A DNA stretch of 64,000 nt from Micromonospora sp. WMMD882 (lineage in GTDB: Bacteria; Actinomycetota; Actinomycetes; Mycobacteriales; Micromonosporaceae), in contig NZ_CP114903.1 in assembly GCF_027497255.1 (NCBI RefSeq), positions 5,642,001 through 5,706,000 on the forward strand, in the 5' to 3' direction. Position 1 is the stretch's first letter. Each line of letters opens with the position of its first letter. Of the stretch, positions 18,010-27,256 are shown piece after piece. The notes beneath the pieces were generated by a model, which was given only the letters and a program-made list of their open reading frames with translations, was not told where the DNA came from and ran no database searches. The position numbers were made by a program, and so were the translations under genes.

Positions 18010-20574
18010 TCAGAACGCGCAGGCGACGACGAGCTCGGGAGTACGGTCGGGCAGCGGGTCGAGCCGGGCGATCCGGCCGGCGGCGCGGACGTCGTCGGCG
18101 ACCAGGGCGAGCTGGTCGAGGACGGCGGCCGGGCCGAGCGCCTCCGCCAGCGGCACCTCGGCCCGCATCGACAGTTTCCGCTCGGACTTGGCCCGACGCA
18201 CCTGACCGAGGGCGTCACCGGCCAGCCGCAGCAGCGCCGGATCGCCGTCGCCCCGGATCGCCCGGTCCACCTCGTACGTGGTGGGCCACGGCGCGCGGTG
18301 CACCGATCCGTACCGCCACCACGACCAGACCTCCTCGGTCACGTACGGCAGCACCGGGGCGAACAGCCGCAACTGCGTCGACAGGGCGGTGGCCAGGGCG
18401 GCGCGGGCCGAGTCGGCGCCCGGCCCCTCCCCGTACGCGCGGTCCTTCACCAGCTCGATGTAGTCGTCGCAGAACCGCCAGAAGAACGCCTCGGCCGCCT
18501 GCAACGCCGCCGTGTGGTCGTACCCGTCGAAGGCGGACGTGGCGGTGGCGACCACGCCTGACAGCTCGGCGAGCATGGCGGTGTCCAGCGGGGTGGTCGC
18601 CGGGGCGCGCAGCGCGTCGGCGGCCCCCAGCCCGAGCGCGAACCTGGACGCGTTGAGCAGCTTGGTGGCCAGCCGCCGCCCGACCCGGATCTGGGCCGGG
18701 TCGAAGGCCAGGTCCATGCCGGGCCGCCCGCTGGCCGCCCAGTACCGCACCGCGTCCGAGCCGTGCTGCTCCAGCAACGCCATCGGGGTGACCACGTTCC
18801 CCTTGGACTTGGACATCTTCTTGCGGTCCGGGTCGAGGATCCAGCCGGACAGCACCACGTCCCGCCAGGGCAGCAGGCCGTGTTCCAGGTGGGCGCGGAC
18901 CACCGTGGAGAACAGCCAGGTCCGGATGATCTCCTGCCCCTGCGGGCGCAGGTCCATCGGGAAGACCCGGGCGAACAGGTCCGGGTCGGTCTCCCAGCCG
19001 CCGACGATCTGCGGGGTCAGCGACGACGTCGCCCAGGTGTCCAGGACGTCCGGGTCTGCGATGAAACCGCCCGGCTGGCCGCGTTGCGCCTCGTCGAAGC
19101 CGGGCGGCGGCTCACCGGACGGGTCGACCGGCAGCGCGGACCCGTCGGGTGTGAGAGGGTGGGAATGGTCCGGCTCGCCAACGTCGTCGAGCCGGTACCA
19201 GACCGGCACCGGCACGCCGAAGAACCGCTGCCGGCTGACCAGCCAGTCACCGGTGAGGCCGCCCACCCAGTGCTCGTAGCGGTGGCGCATGTGCCCCGGC
19301 GTCCAGGTCAGCTCCCCGCCCCGGGCCAGCAGCTCCGCCCGCAGGTCGGCGTCCCGGCCGCCGTTGCGCAGGTACCACTGCCGGGTCGAGACGATCTCCA
19401 GCGGCCGGTCGCCGCGCTCGTAGAACTTCACCGGGTGGGTGATCGGGCGGGGCTCGCCGACCAGCTCACCGGCGTCGGCCAGCAACCCGACCAGGGTCCG
19501 TCGGGCGGCGGCCACGGTCTGCCCGGCCAGCGCCGCGTAGGGCGCCGCCGGCACCCCGGCCGGCGGCTCGGGCAGCAGCCGACCGTCCCGACCGATCACC
19601 ACCCGGGTGTCCAGCTGAAGCTCCCGCCACCAGGTCACGTCGGTCAGGTCACCGAACGTGCAGACCATCGCGACCCCGGTGCCCTTCGCCGGGTCCGCCA
19701 GCGGATGCGCGCGCACCGGCACCTCCACCCCGAACACCGGGGTACGCGCGGACGTGCCGACCAGGTCCGCGTACCGCTCGTCGTCGGGGTGGCAGACCAG
19801 CGCCACGCAGGCCGGCAGCAGCTCCGGCCGGGTGGTGTCGACAAGCGCCTCCCGGCCGTCCGGCCCGGTGAACCGCAGCCGGTGGTACGCGCCGGGCCGC
19901 TCCCGGTCCTCCAGCTCCGCCTGGGCCACCGCGGTGGCGAAGCCCACGTCCCACAGCGTCGGCGCCTCCGCCTGGTACGCCTCACCGCGTGCCAGGTTCC
20001 GCAGGAACGCCCGCTGTGAGACGGCCCGCGCCGCCGGCCCGATCGTCGTGTACGTCAGGGACCAGTCCACCGACAACCCGAGCCGCCGCCACAGCGCCTC
20101 GAAGACCTGCTCGTCGTCGGCGGTCAACCGCTCGCACAACTCGACGAAGTTGCGCCGGGAGACCGGGGTCGGGTCCCTCCGGGCGGCGTCGTCCACCGGG
20201 GCGGGCGGCGGGGTCCACGCCGGGTCGTACGGCAGCGACGGGTCGCAGCGCACCCCGTACACGTTCTGCGCCCGACGCTCGGTGGGCAGCCCGTTGTCGT
20301 CCCAGCCCATCGGGTAGAAGACCGTCCTGCCGCGCATCCGCTGGAACCGGGCCACCGTGTCGGTGTGCGTGTACGAGAAGACGTGCCCCATGTGCAGCTC
20401 GCCGGATACGGTCGGCGGCGGGGTGTCGATCGCGTACACGTTCGCGCGCTCCTTCGAGCGGTCGAACGCGTACGTGCCCTCCTCCTGCCAGCGGCGCGCC
20501 CAGGTCTCCTCGATGCCGTCCAGGGTGGGACGCTCGGGGACTCCGGCGCGGGCCGTCCTCGCCGTGTCGGTCAT
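18010..20574 (-). CDS. valS: Valine--tRNA ligase
   Basis: An 854-residue class I aminoacyl-tRNA synthetase that charges tRNA-Val and edits mischarged Thr. Motifs: PPPTVSGELHMGHVFSYTHTD (HIGH box as HMGH) near residue 45, GWDDNGLPTERR, an editing CP1 domain with VDTTRPELLPACVALVCHPDD, and KKMSKSKGNVV (KMSKS) near 570. The shorter type, without a long C-terminal coiled-coil arm, is common in actinobacteria. The start chosen is the ATG at 20574. A TACCAT -10 (20581-20586 on this strand) ends 6 nt upstream, so the mRNA is probably leaderless. The frame is open 22 codons further. Confidence 0.95.
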   Translation of the reverse strand: MTDTARTARAGVPERPTLDGIEETWARRWQEEGTYAFDRSKERANVYAIDTPPPTVSGELHMGHVFSYTHTDTVARFQRMRGRTVFYPMGWDDNGLPTERRAQNVYGVRCDPSLPYDPAWTPPPAPVDDAARRDPTPVSRRNFVELCERLTADDEQVFEALWRRLGLSVDWSLTYTTIGPAARAVSQRAFLRNLARGEAYQAEAPTLWDVGFATAVAQAELEDRERPGAYHRLRFTGPDGREALVDTTRPELLPACVALVCHPDDERYADLVGTSARTPVFGVEVPVRAHPLADPAKGTGVAMVCTFGDLTDVTWWRELQLDTRVVIGRDGRLLPEPPAGVPAAPYAALAGQTVAAARRTLVGLLADAGELVGEPRPITHPVKFYERGDRPLEIVSTRQWYLRNGGRDADLRAELLARGGELTWTPGHMRHRYEHWVGGLTGDWLVSRQRFFGVPVPVWYRLDDVGEPDHSHPLTPDGSALPVDPSGEPPPGFDEAQRGQPGGFIADPDVLDTWATSSLTPQIVGGWETDPDLFARVFPMDLRPQGQEIIRTWLFSTVVRAHLEHGLLPWRDVVLSGWILDPDRKKMSKSKGNVVTPMALLEQHGSDAVRYWAASGRPGMDLAFDPAQIRVGRRLATKLLNASRFALGLGAADALRAPATTPLDTAMLAELSGVVATATSAFDGYDHTAALQAAEAFFWRFCDDYIELVKDRAYGEGPGADSARAALATALSTQLRLFAPVLPYVTEEVWSWWRYGSVHRAPWPTTYEVDRAIRGDGDPALLRLAGDALGQVRRAKSERKLSMRAEVPLAEALGPAAVLDQLALVADDVRAAGRIARLDPLPDRTPELVVACAF

Positions 20575-20780
20575 CGCACGATGGTAGGGCGACCTCGCGG
20601 GTCCCGCCCGGGGTATTCGCCGCGCCTGCCGGACGGTCACGGGTGCGTGACCGTGGGTGTGTCGTGCCCCCTGATCCTGCTCCGGTCGCCTGTACGGGCC
20701 CGCTCCCGTCGGTTGTGGACGGACGCCTCCCTCGCCCCGTCGGAGCGCTCGGCCGGCCGGGCGAGGGATGCGCTGTTCGG

Positions 20781-21033
20781 AGACTGTCGAGCTGCCCCAG
20801 ATATGGGGCAGGCACCCCCGACCACCGCCACCGCCCCCGGCGACGGCGACGGGTGGCGCCGGTCCGGTGGTGGTGATCTTGTGATGCTGGTCTGGGTGGC
20901 GCCCTCGGCTGTCGGGTCTGTTCTCGGCGCGCCTGGCGAACGCCGCCGCGTCGTGCGCGGTCGCCCGGGCGACGTGCGATCAGGCCGGGGCGTCGCCGCC
21001 GGCTGCCCCGGATCTGGGGCAGCTCGACAGTCT
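20781..21033. repeat. 31-bp inverted repeats, each containing a palindrome, in a 655-bp gene-free region
   Basis: The segment 20781-20811 (AGACTGTCGAG, then CTGCCCCAGATATGGGGCAG) is found again inverted at 21003-21033 with two differences. Each arm contains a 20-bp palindrome, CTGCCCC-N6-GGGGCAG. The same palindrome recurs at 55796-55815. The whole 20575-21229 stretch contains no convincing gene: open frames are short of conserved motifs and overlap on both strands. The internal 190 bp between the arms have no recognisable product either. Confidence 0.65.
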
Positions 21034-21057
21034 CCATCCACCTAATCGTCTCTGCTC

Positions 21058-21100
21058 GGGCCCTCGGCCTCCGAGCACCGGGCCCTCGGCCTCCGAGCAC
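21058..21100. repeat. Two tandem copies of a 22-bp repeat
   Basis: GGGCCCTCGGCCTCCGAGCAC occurs at 21058-21078 and again at 21080-21100. It is followed by further CCCGGCC-rich imperfect copies up to about 21150, downstream of the ABC exporter gene that ends at 21230. Confidence 0.6.
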
Positions 21101-21229
21101 CCGGCCCGCATGCCCGGCCCGAACGCCCGGCCTCCGGCCCCGGACGCCCCGCGTCCGGCGTCGTGAACCGGGGTCGGCGGCAGCAGCGAACGAGAGCACG
21201 TCCGGGGGGCTGGGCGGGTCGGTCCGGGC

Positions 21230-23143
21230 TCAGGCCAGGGAGTCGCGCCACTGGCGGTGCAGGGCGGCGTACCGGCCGTCGCCGTCGACCAGCTCGGCCG
21301 GTGAGCCGTCCTCGACGACCCGGCCCCGGTCCAGCACCAGCACCCGGTCGGCGATCCGCACCGTGGACAGCCGGTGCGCGATCACCAGCGCGGTGCGGTC
21401 CCGCAGGATCGTGTCGAGCGCGTGCTGCACCACCCGCTCGGTCGGCACGTCCAGACAGGAGGTCGCCTCGTCGAGGATCAGCACCCTCGGGTCGGCCAGG
21501 AACGCGCGGGTGAACGCGACAAGCTGCCGTTGCCCGGCGGAGAGCCGGCCGCCCCGACGGCGCACCTGGGTGGCGTACCCGTCGGGAAGCGCCGCGATGA
21601 AGTCGTGCGCGCCTACCGCGCGGGCCGCCGCCGTGACGGCCCCGTCGTCGGCGTCCGGGCGGCCGAACCGGATGTTCTCCGCCACCGTGCCGGTGAACAG
21701 GTGGTTCTCCTGGGTGACCAGCACCACCGCCCGGCGCAGGTCGGCGTCGGCGAGATCCCGCAGGTCGATCCCGTCCAGGGTGACCCGCCCGGCGTCCGGG
21801 TCGTGGAAGCGGGCGAGCAGCTTGGCGATCGTCGACTTGCCCGCGCCGGTCGCCCCGACCAGGGCGACGGTCTGCCCGGCCGGCACGTCCAGCTCAAGGT
21901 CGGTGAGGATCGGCGGGCCGGTACGGTAGCCGAACCCGACCCTCCGGAACCGGACCGCGCCGGTCGGGCCGCCCGCAGGCAGGGGCCGGGGACGTTCCGG
22001 CTCGGGCACCTCCGGTCGCTCGTCGAGGACCCCGGCCAGTTTCTCCAGGCCGGCCGTGGCGGACTGCAACGAGTTGTAGAACTGGCTCAACTCCTGCATC
22101 GGCTCGAAGAAGCGCCGCAGGTAGAGCAGGAACGCGGCGAGCACGCCGAGGTCCATCCGGCCGCCGAGCACCCGCCAACCGCCGTACGTCAGCACGACCG
22201 CCACGGTGACGTTGCCGACCAGCTTGATGCCGGGGGAGTAGACCGCGATCAATTGGAACGCCCGCACGCTGGACCGTCGGTAGTCGTCGTTCACCGCCTC
22301 GAAGATCTGCTGGTTGCGCCCCTCCCGGCGGTACGCCTGCACGGCCCGGATGCCGCGCAGCGACTCCACGAAGTGGACGATGACCAGGGCGACCGCCTCG
22401 CGGGTGCGCCGGTACGCGGCGGCCGAGGCGTGGGCGAACCAGCGGGACAGCCAGATCAGCACCGGGAAGGCGAGCAGCGTCACGGCGGCCAACGGCAGAT
22501 CCAGCCAGAGCAGCACCCCGGCCACCGACAGGATCGACAGGGCGGCCAGGACCAGGTTGTCGACGCCGCCGTCGAGCAGCTCGGCGATCGAGTCGAGGTC
22601 GCTGGTCAGTCGGGACACCATCCGACCCGAGGTGTACCGCTCGTGGAAGGCGACGGACAGCCGCAGGAAGTGCCCGTACACCCGTTGCCGCAGGTCGAGC
22701 AGGACGGCCTGGCCGATCCGCGTGGAGAGGGTGAGGAAACCGCGCTTGGTCGCGTACTCGATCAGGGTTGCCGTGGCGAACGCGCCGGCGACGGCGACGA
22801 GCGGGCCGGCGTCCCCGGCCCGCAGCGGCCCGATCGCGTGGTCGATGCCGTACATGACCAGGTACGGGCCGACCAGCCCGGCGGCGTTCTGGGTCAGCAG
22901 CAGCCCGACGGCCACGGCGAGCCGACGCCGGTGCGGGCGCAGCAGGTCGGCCAGCAGCGCCCGGCTGCGCGCCCGGAGCCGCGCCACCGCGGCCGGGCTG
23001 TCCTCCTCCGCCCGGCTGCGGTCGGCGTCCGGATCGGTGGCGACGCCCTGCCAGCGTCCCACGTCGACCCGTCGCCCCGGGGCGGCCCGTCCGGCGCCGG
23101 TCGCCCGCTGGTCGCCTGTCCCGCCGACCGCGGCCCCGGTCAC
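21230..23143 (-). CDS. ABC exporter half-transporter (permease-ATPase fusion), canonical ATP site
   Basis: A 637-residue half-transporter. Residues 1-60 are a Gly/Arg/Ala-rich tail. A six-span membrane domain follows (LLTQNAAGLVGPYLVMYGIDHAI through LDLPLAAVTLLAFPVLIWLS). The ATPase domain then has Walker A VGATGAGKST, signature LSAGQRQLVAFTRAF, Walker B VLILDEATSCLD with the catalytic Glu, and H-loop IAHRLSTV. The GTG start at 23143 overlaps the stop of the upstream half-transporter (GTGA), so the two are translated together and probably form a heterodimer that exports a hydrophobic drug or lipid. An in-frame opening runs far upstream, but that part is antisense or out-of-frame copy of the partner gene. 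Confidence 0.88.
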   Translation of the reverse strand: MTGAAVGGTGDQRATGAGRAAPGRRVDVGRWQGVATDPDADRSRAEEDSPAAVARLRARSRALLADLLRPHRRRLAVAVGLLLTQNAAGLVGPYLVMYGIDHAIGPLRAGDAGPLVAVAGAFATATLIEYATKRGFLTLSTRIGQAVLLDLRQRVYGHFLRLSVAFHERYTSGRMVSRLTSDLDSIAELLDGGVDNLVLAALSILSVAGVLLWLDLPLAAVTLLAFPVLIWLSRWFAHASAAAYRRTREAVALVIVHFVESLRGIRAVQAYRREGRNQQIFEAVNDDYRRSSVRAFQLIAVYSPGIKLVGNVTVAVVLTYGGWRVLGGRMDLGVLAAFLLYLRRFFEPMQELSQFYNSLQSATAGLEKLAGVLDERPEVPEPERPRPLPAGGPTGAVRFRRVGFGYRTGPPILTDLELDVPAGQTVALVGATGAGKSTIAKLLARFHDPDAGRVTLDGIDLRDLADADLRRAVVLVTQENHLFTGTVAENIRFGRPDADDGAVTAAARAVGAHDFIAALPDGYATQVRRRGGRLSAGQRQLVAFTRAFLADPRVLILDEATSCLDVPTERVVQHALDTILRDRTALVIAHRLSTVRIADRVLVLDRGRVVEDGSPAELVDGDGRYAALHRQWRDSLA

Positions 23144-25038
23144 CCGCGGGTCGCCGGTTCCGTGCGTTCCGGCCCCGCCGCCAGCCCGACCAGCCCGGCG
23201 CCGGGCGACCCGGCCGTCGCCGGCCCCTGGTCGACCGGACCGGCGTCGGGTGGCCCGGCCGTCGACGGCTGCCGGTCGTCCGGGCAGAGCAGGAGCCGGT
23301 ACGCCGGCTCGGTGGCGAGCAGCTCCGAATGGGTGCCGACGGCGGTGACGCGTCCCCGGTCGAGCAGGGCGACCCGGTCGGCGAGGGCCACACTGGACGG
23401 GCGGTGCGCCACGATCAGCGCGGTGGTGCCCCGCAGCACCTGACGCAACGCCCGCTCCACCAGGGCTTCCGTGTGCACGTCCAACGCGGACAGCGGATCG
23501 TCGAGCACCAGCACGGCCGGCCGGCCGAGCACCGCCCGGGCCAGGGCGAGCCGCTGCCGCTGCCCGCCGGAGAGCGACAGCCCCTGCTCGCCGACCCGGG
23601 TGGCGAGCCCCCACGGCAGCTCGTACACGAAATCGGCCTGGGCCAGCGCGAGCGCCGCGGCCACCTCGTCCTCCCCGGCGTCCGGGTGGCCCAGGGTGAG
23701 GTTCTCCCACACCGACATGGAGAACAGCGTCGGCTCCTCGAAGGCCACCCCGACGAGTCGACGCAGCGTGGCCAGGCGCAGGTCCCGCACGTCGTGCCCG
23801 TCCAGGGTGATCCGGCCGGAGCCGACCTCGTGCAGCCGGGGGACCAGCGACAGCAGCGTGCTCTTGCCCGAGCCGGTCGCGCCGACCAGAGCGAGCGTCT
23901 CGCCCGGCTCGACGGTCAGCTCGACGTCCCGCAGCACCGGCGTGCCGCCGCCCGGGTAGCCGAAACCGACCCGCTCGAAGCGCAGCCGGCCACGGGCGGA
24001 GCCCCGGCTCAACGTCACCGCGTGCGGCCGGTCGGTGATCGCCGGGGAAGTGTCCAGCACCTCCTGGATCCGGTCCGCGGCGGTGGCCGCCTCCTGACCG
24101 TTGGCGATGATCCAACCCAGCGAGTTCACCGGCCAGATCAGCATCAGTTGCAGGGTGACGAAGGCGACCAGCTCACCGATGGTGAGGGCGCCCCGGGCGG
24201 CGGCGGCCACCCCGGCCACCAGCACCACCCCGAGGGTCAGGTTCGGCACCAGGTCGAACGACGCCGAGGTACGGGCCAGCAGCCGGCCCTTGCCGACGGC
24301 GGTGTCGTGCAGCGCCCGCGCGCCGACGCCGAACCGCTCGGCCAGCTCCGGCCCCCGGCCGAACGCCCGGGTGGTGCGGATGCCCTGCGCGGACTCCTCG
24401 ACCAGCGTGGTCACGTCGCCCTGCTGCTCCCGCATCCGCCGGGCGGCGGCGTGGTAGGCGCGGGCGAACCGCCGACTGATCAGGAACAGCGGCGCCGCGC
24501 TGGCCGCGACCAGCAGCCCCAGCGGCGGGTGCAGCCGCACCAGCAGCGCCACCACCGCCAGGTAGGTGGCCAGGTTGAGGATCAGGAACAGCAGCCCGAA
24601 CGACAGGAACCGGCGGATCATCGACAGGTCACCGGTGGCCCGCGCGATGAGCTGCCCGGACTGCCACCGGTCGTGGAAGCTGGCCGGCAGTCGTTGCAGG
24701 TGGGCGTAGAGGTCGGCGCGGATGGCGGCCTCCATGCCGACCGACGAGGAGGTCTGCGTCCACCGTCGTACGAAGATCAGCACGGCCTCCACCAGGCCGA
24801 GCAGCAGCGCCAACCCGCCGAGCTGGAGCAACCCGACCGGATCCCGCCGGGCCACCGGCCCGTCCACCACCTGCTGCACCACAAGCGGTACGGCCAGCCC
24901 GGCCGCGGTGGCCGTCAGCGCGGCGGCCAGCAGCCAGCCGAACTCGGCGGCGTGCGGGCGCAGGTAGCGGCGCAACCGCCACAGGTTGCGCAGCGTGCTC
25001 CCCCTGGTGGCCGGAGCGCTGACCCGGTCCGCCGCCAC
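23140..25038 (-). CDS. ABC exporter half-transporter with degenerate Walker B
   Basis: A 632-residue half-transporter: six membrane spans (FGWLLAAALTATAAGLAVPLVVQQVV to GVVLVAGVAAAARGALTIGELV) followed by an ATPase with Walker A VGATGSGKST, signature LSGGQRQRLALARA, Walker B VLVLDDPLSALD and H-loop VAHRPSSV. The catalytic Glu after Walker B is Asp here (DDPLSALD), a hallmark of the degenerate ATP site in heterodimeric exporters such as TM287/288. The partner encoded downstream keeps the Glu. The start is a GTG at 25038 with no clear ribosome site. A TACGGT sequence about 9 nt upstream could be a leaderless -10. The last 50 residues are Gly/Pro/Ala-rich. Confidence 0.88.
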   Translation of the reverse strand: MAADRVSAPATRGSTLRNLWRLRRYLRPHAAEFGWLLAAALTATAAGLAVPLVVQQVVDGPVARRDPVGLLQLGGLALLLGLVEAVLIFVRRWTQTSSSVGMEAAIRADLYAHLQRLPASFHDRWQSGQLIARATGDLSMIRRFLSFGLLFLILNLATYLAVVALLVRLHPPLGLLVAASAAPLFLISRRFARAYHAAARRMREQQGDVTTLVEESAQGIRTTRAFGRGPELAERFGVGARALHDTAVGKGRLLARTSASFDLVPNLTLGVVLVAGVAAAARGALTIGELVAFVTLQLMLIWPVNSLGWIIANGQEAATAADRIQEVLDTSPAITDRPHAVTLSRGSARGRLRFERVGFGYPGGGTPVLRDVELTVEPGETLALVGATGSGKSTLLSLVPRLHEVGSGRITLDGHDVRDLRLATLRRLVGVAFEEPTLFSMSVWENLTLGHPDAGEDEVAAALALAQADFVYELPWGLATRVGEQGLSLSGGQRQRLALARAVLGRPAVLVLDDPLSALDVHTEALVERALRQVLRGTTALIVAHRPSSVALADRVALLDRGRVTAVGTHSELLATEPAYRLLLCPDDRQPSTAGPPDAGPVDQGPATAGSPGAGLVGLAAGPERTEPATRG

Positions 25039-25075
25039 CCCCCGACCGTATCGGTAAACGTCGCTTTCATGTCGG

Positions 25076-25582
25076 TCAACTTGTCGTCAACCGCCGTTCG
25101 TGACCGAGAAGCCACTTTTTCACGTCCAGCCCCCACCGGTAGCCGCCCAGGCTCCCGTCCGTGCGCAGCACCCGGTGACAGGGGACGAAGAGGGCGGCGG
25201 CGTTGCGCGCGCAGGCCGCCGCCGCGGCCCGGACCGCAGCCGGCCGACCGGCCAGCGCGGCGTACCCGGTGTACGTCACCGGCTCACCGGGCTTGACGTC
25301 CCGCAGCACCTGCCAGGCGTGCGCCAGGAACACCCCGCCGGTGTGCTGCCGGACCGGAACCTCGTCGACGGCGGTCAGCTCACCGTCGAGGTAGGCGCGC
25401 ACCGAGGCGGTCACCCCGCCCAGCTCGGCGCGTCCGCGCAGCGGGCCGCGCAGGGTCGGGTGGGTCAGGGCCAGCAACGCCGGGGCGTCGGTGGTGAAGC
25501 CGGCGGCCCGGACCGCGCCGTCCGGGTCGACCAGGACCGTGAACGGGCCGGCGGGCGTGTCCACGGTGGCGCTGTCGATCAT
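25076..25582 (-). CDS. ogt: Methylated-DNA--[protein]-cysteine S-methyltransferase
   Basis: A 168-residue O6-alkylguanine-DNA alkyltransferase, a single-turnover repair protein that takes the alkyl group onto its own cysteine. The active site is in VPCHRVLRTDGSLGGYRWG near residue 135. The helix-turn-helix segment around AHAWQVLRDVKPGEPVTYTGYAALAGRP and the following Asn hinge region fit the family. The start is given as the ATG at 25582, with AGGA 8 nt upstream. A GTG at 25600, overlapping the stop of the upstream glycosylase gene (GTGA), would add 6 residues and is the alternative. The two repair genes are clearly one operon. Confidence 0.93.
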   Translation of the reverse strand: MIDSATVDTPAGPFTVLVDPDGAVRAAGFTTDAPALLALTHPTLRGPLRGRAELGGVTASVRAYLDGELTAVDEVPVRQHTGGVFLAHAWQVLRDVKPGEPVTYTGYAALAGRPAAVRAAAAACARNAAALFVPCHRVLRTDGSLGGYRWGLDVKKWLLGHERRLTTS

Positions 25583-25596
25583 GGTGGTCGTCCTGT

Positions 25597-27117
25597 TCAC
25601 GTTGCTGCTCTCCAGAGTCGGATCACCGCGTACGAGCGCCAGGGGCGCCACCGTCCGGCGTACGCGTCGAGGGTTCCGGGGTCGTCGGGCAGGCCGAGGG
25701 CGCGCGCCCCCCGGCGGACGGCGAGGTCGGTGGGGAGGAAGACGTCCGGGTCGCCGAGGCCGCGCATGGCCACGTAGCCGGCGGTCCACGCGCCGACGCC
25801 GGGCAGCGCGAGCAGGCCCCGGCGGGCCTGCTCCCGGTCCCCGCCCGGCGCGAGGTCCAGCGTGCCGTCGACGACCGCCCGGGCCAGCGCCCGGACCGTC
25901 TCCCGTCGCCCCGCCGGCATCCCGAATCCCGCGTCCGGCACCCGCAGCACCTCCTCCGCCCCCGGAAACCCCCGCAACCCCACCCCCGCCCGCACCCCCG
26001 CTTGATCAAGAGCTTTTCGCGCCGGAACGGACTCCGCCGGCGCCCGTTCCTCTTGATCGACTCCGGCGGACGGGTGGGCGACGGGGAGGTGGGCGAGGAG
26101 ACGGGTGAGGGTGGCGCGGGCGGTGGCCACCGAGACCTGCTGGCCGACGACGGCGCGGACGGCCGCCTCGAAGCCGTCCACCGTCCGGGGGAGCCGGACG
26201 CCGGGCTCGGCGGTGGGTGCGGGCGGGAGGGTCGCGTCGATGGCGACCGGGTCGGCGTCCAGGTCCAGCAGGCGGCGGCACCTGGCCACCGCGGGGGCCA
26301 GATCCCGCAGGTCCGTCAGGCGCAGCGTGGCCGCGACGTGCCCGGCCGCCGGGGCCAACGCCACCTCGGCGGGACCGTGCGGCAGGGACAACCCCCGGTG
26401 GTACGTGCCGTCGTGTACCGCCTCCACGCCGGGCAGCGCCCGCCGGGCCAGGAACTCCAGCAGGGACGCGGCGTGCAACGGCGGCCGGTACGCCAGCCGT
26501 ACCGTGATGGCGCCGGGGCCGACGGCGGGCGGGTCCGCGCCCCGGGCGGCGCCCGGCTCCGACGGGGCGCGCAGCTCCGACGGGGCGCGACCGAACACCT
26601 CCCGTACCGTGTCGTTGAACTGCCGGACGCTGCCGAAGCCGGCGGCGAACGCGATCTCGGCCAGTCCCAGCCCGGTCGTCTCGATCAGGACGCGGGCGGT
26701 CTGCGCCCGCTGCGCGCGGGCCAGGGCCAGCGGGCCGGCGCCCAGCTCGGCGGACAACATCCGGTGCAGGTGCCGTTGCGTGTAACCGAGCCGGGCGGCG
26801 AGTCCGGGCACCCCGTCCCGGTCCACCACCCCGTCGGCGATCAGGCGCATCGCCCGGCCCACCACGTCGGCCCGGACGTCCCACTCGGGCGAGCCGGGCG
26901 CGGCGTCCGGCCGGCACCGGCGGCAGGCCCGCAGACCGGCCCGCTGGGCGGCCGCGGCGGACGGAAAGAACCGGACGTTGCGCCGTCTCGGCGTGACCGC
27001 CGGGCAGGACGGCCGGCAGTAGATCCCGGTCGAGGTCACGCCCGTGTAGAACCAGCCGTCGAACCGCTGGTCACGGCTGTCGACCGCCCGGTAGCACCGC
27101 TCGAACTCCAACTCCAC
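25597..27117 (-). CDS. alkA: Ada-like / AlkA DNA-3-methyladenine glycosylase fusion
   Basis: A 506-residue fusion. Residues 1-75 are an Ada-type zinc domain with the methyl-acceptor Cys (GIYCRPSCPA and CRRCRPDAAP). Residues 80-180 are an AraC-type helix-turn-helix pair (RLGYTQRHLHRML, IAFAAGFGSVRQFNDTVRE). Residues 200-500 are the AlkA glycosylase domain with HhH motif (LLALPGVGAWTAGYVAMRGLGDPDVFLP, catalytic Asp in TDLAVRRG). It senses methyl-phosphotriesters, activates the repair operon and removes alkylated bases. The start is the GTG at 27117, with CAGGAT ending 6 nt upstream (leaderless). An extra loop between about residues 352 and 374 is encoded by a palindromic repeat element (see 26002-26060). 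Confidence 0.92.
   Translation of the reverse strand: MELEFERCYRAVDSRDQRFDGWFYTGVTSTGIYCRPSCPAVTPRRRNVRFFPSAAAAQRAGLRACRRCRPDAAPGSPEWDVRADVVGRAMRLIADGVVDRDGVPGLAARLGYTQRHLHRMLSAELGAGPLALARAQRAQTARVLIETTGLGLAEIAFAAGFGSVRQFNDTVREVFGRAPSELRAPSEPGAARGADPPAVGPGAITVRLAYRPPLHAASLLEFLARRALPGVEAVHDGTYHRGLSLPHGPAEVALAPAAGHVAATLRLTDLRDLAPAVARCRRLLDLDADPVAIDATLPPAPTAEPGVRLPRTVDGFEAAVRAVVGQQVSVATARATLTRLLAHLPVAHPSAGVDQEERAPAESVPARKALDQAGVRAGVGLRGFPGAEEVLRVPDAGFGMPAGRRETVRALARAVVDGTLDLAPGGDREQARRGLLALPGVGAWTAGYVAMRGLGDPDVFLPTDLAVRRGARALGLPDDPGTLDAYAGRWRPWRSYAVIRLWRAAT
26002..26060. repeat. Palindromic TTGATC element inside the alkA reading frame
   Basis: Imperfect terminal inverted repeats TTGATCAAGAG (26002-26012) and CTCTTGATCGA (26050-26060) enclose an inner pair GGAACGG/CCGTTCC. 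The same end sequences occur between genes at 53261-53274 (AAGCTCTTGATCAA) and 56326-56337 (TTGATCGACTCC). Inside alkA the element keeps the frame open and encodes a loop around VDQEERAPAESVPARKALDQ. Confidence 0.65.
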
Positions 27118-27256
27118 GCCACGATCCTGCCCCCTCGCCCGCGCCTCCGGCTCGCGGAAATCGGACCTCGCCCTGCGGTCGGGCCCGCCCCGGCCGGCGG
27201 AAGTTGTCGGAGGGGGCGGGTACCGTCCCGGGGCTGATCGACGAAGGAGTACGTCC

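Noticed and set aside
20365..21045. Overlapping frames on both strands in the gene-free region 20575-21229
   Set aside because: No ribosome site, no conserved motif, codon use unlike true genes, and they run through the inverted repeats.
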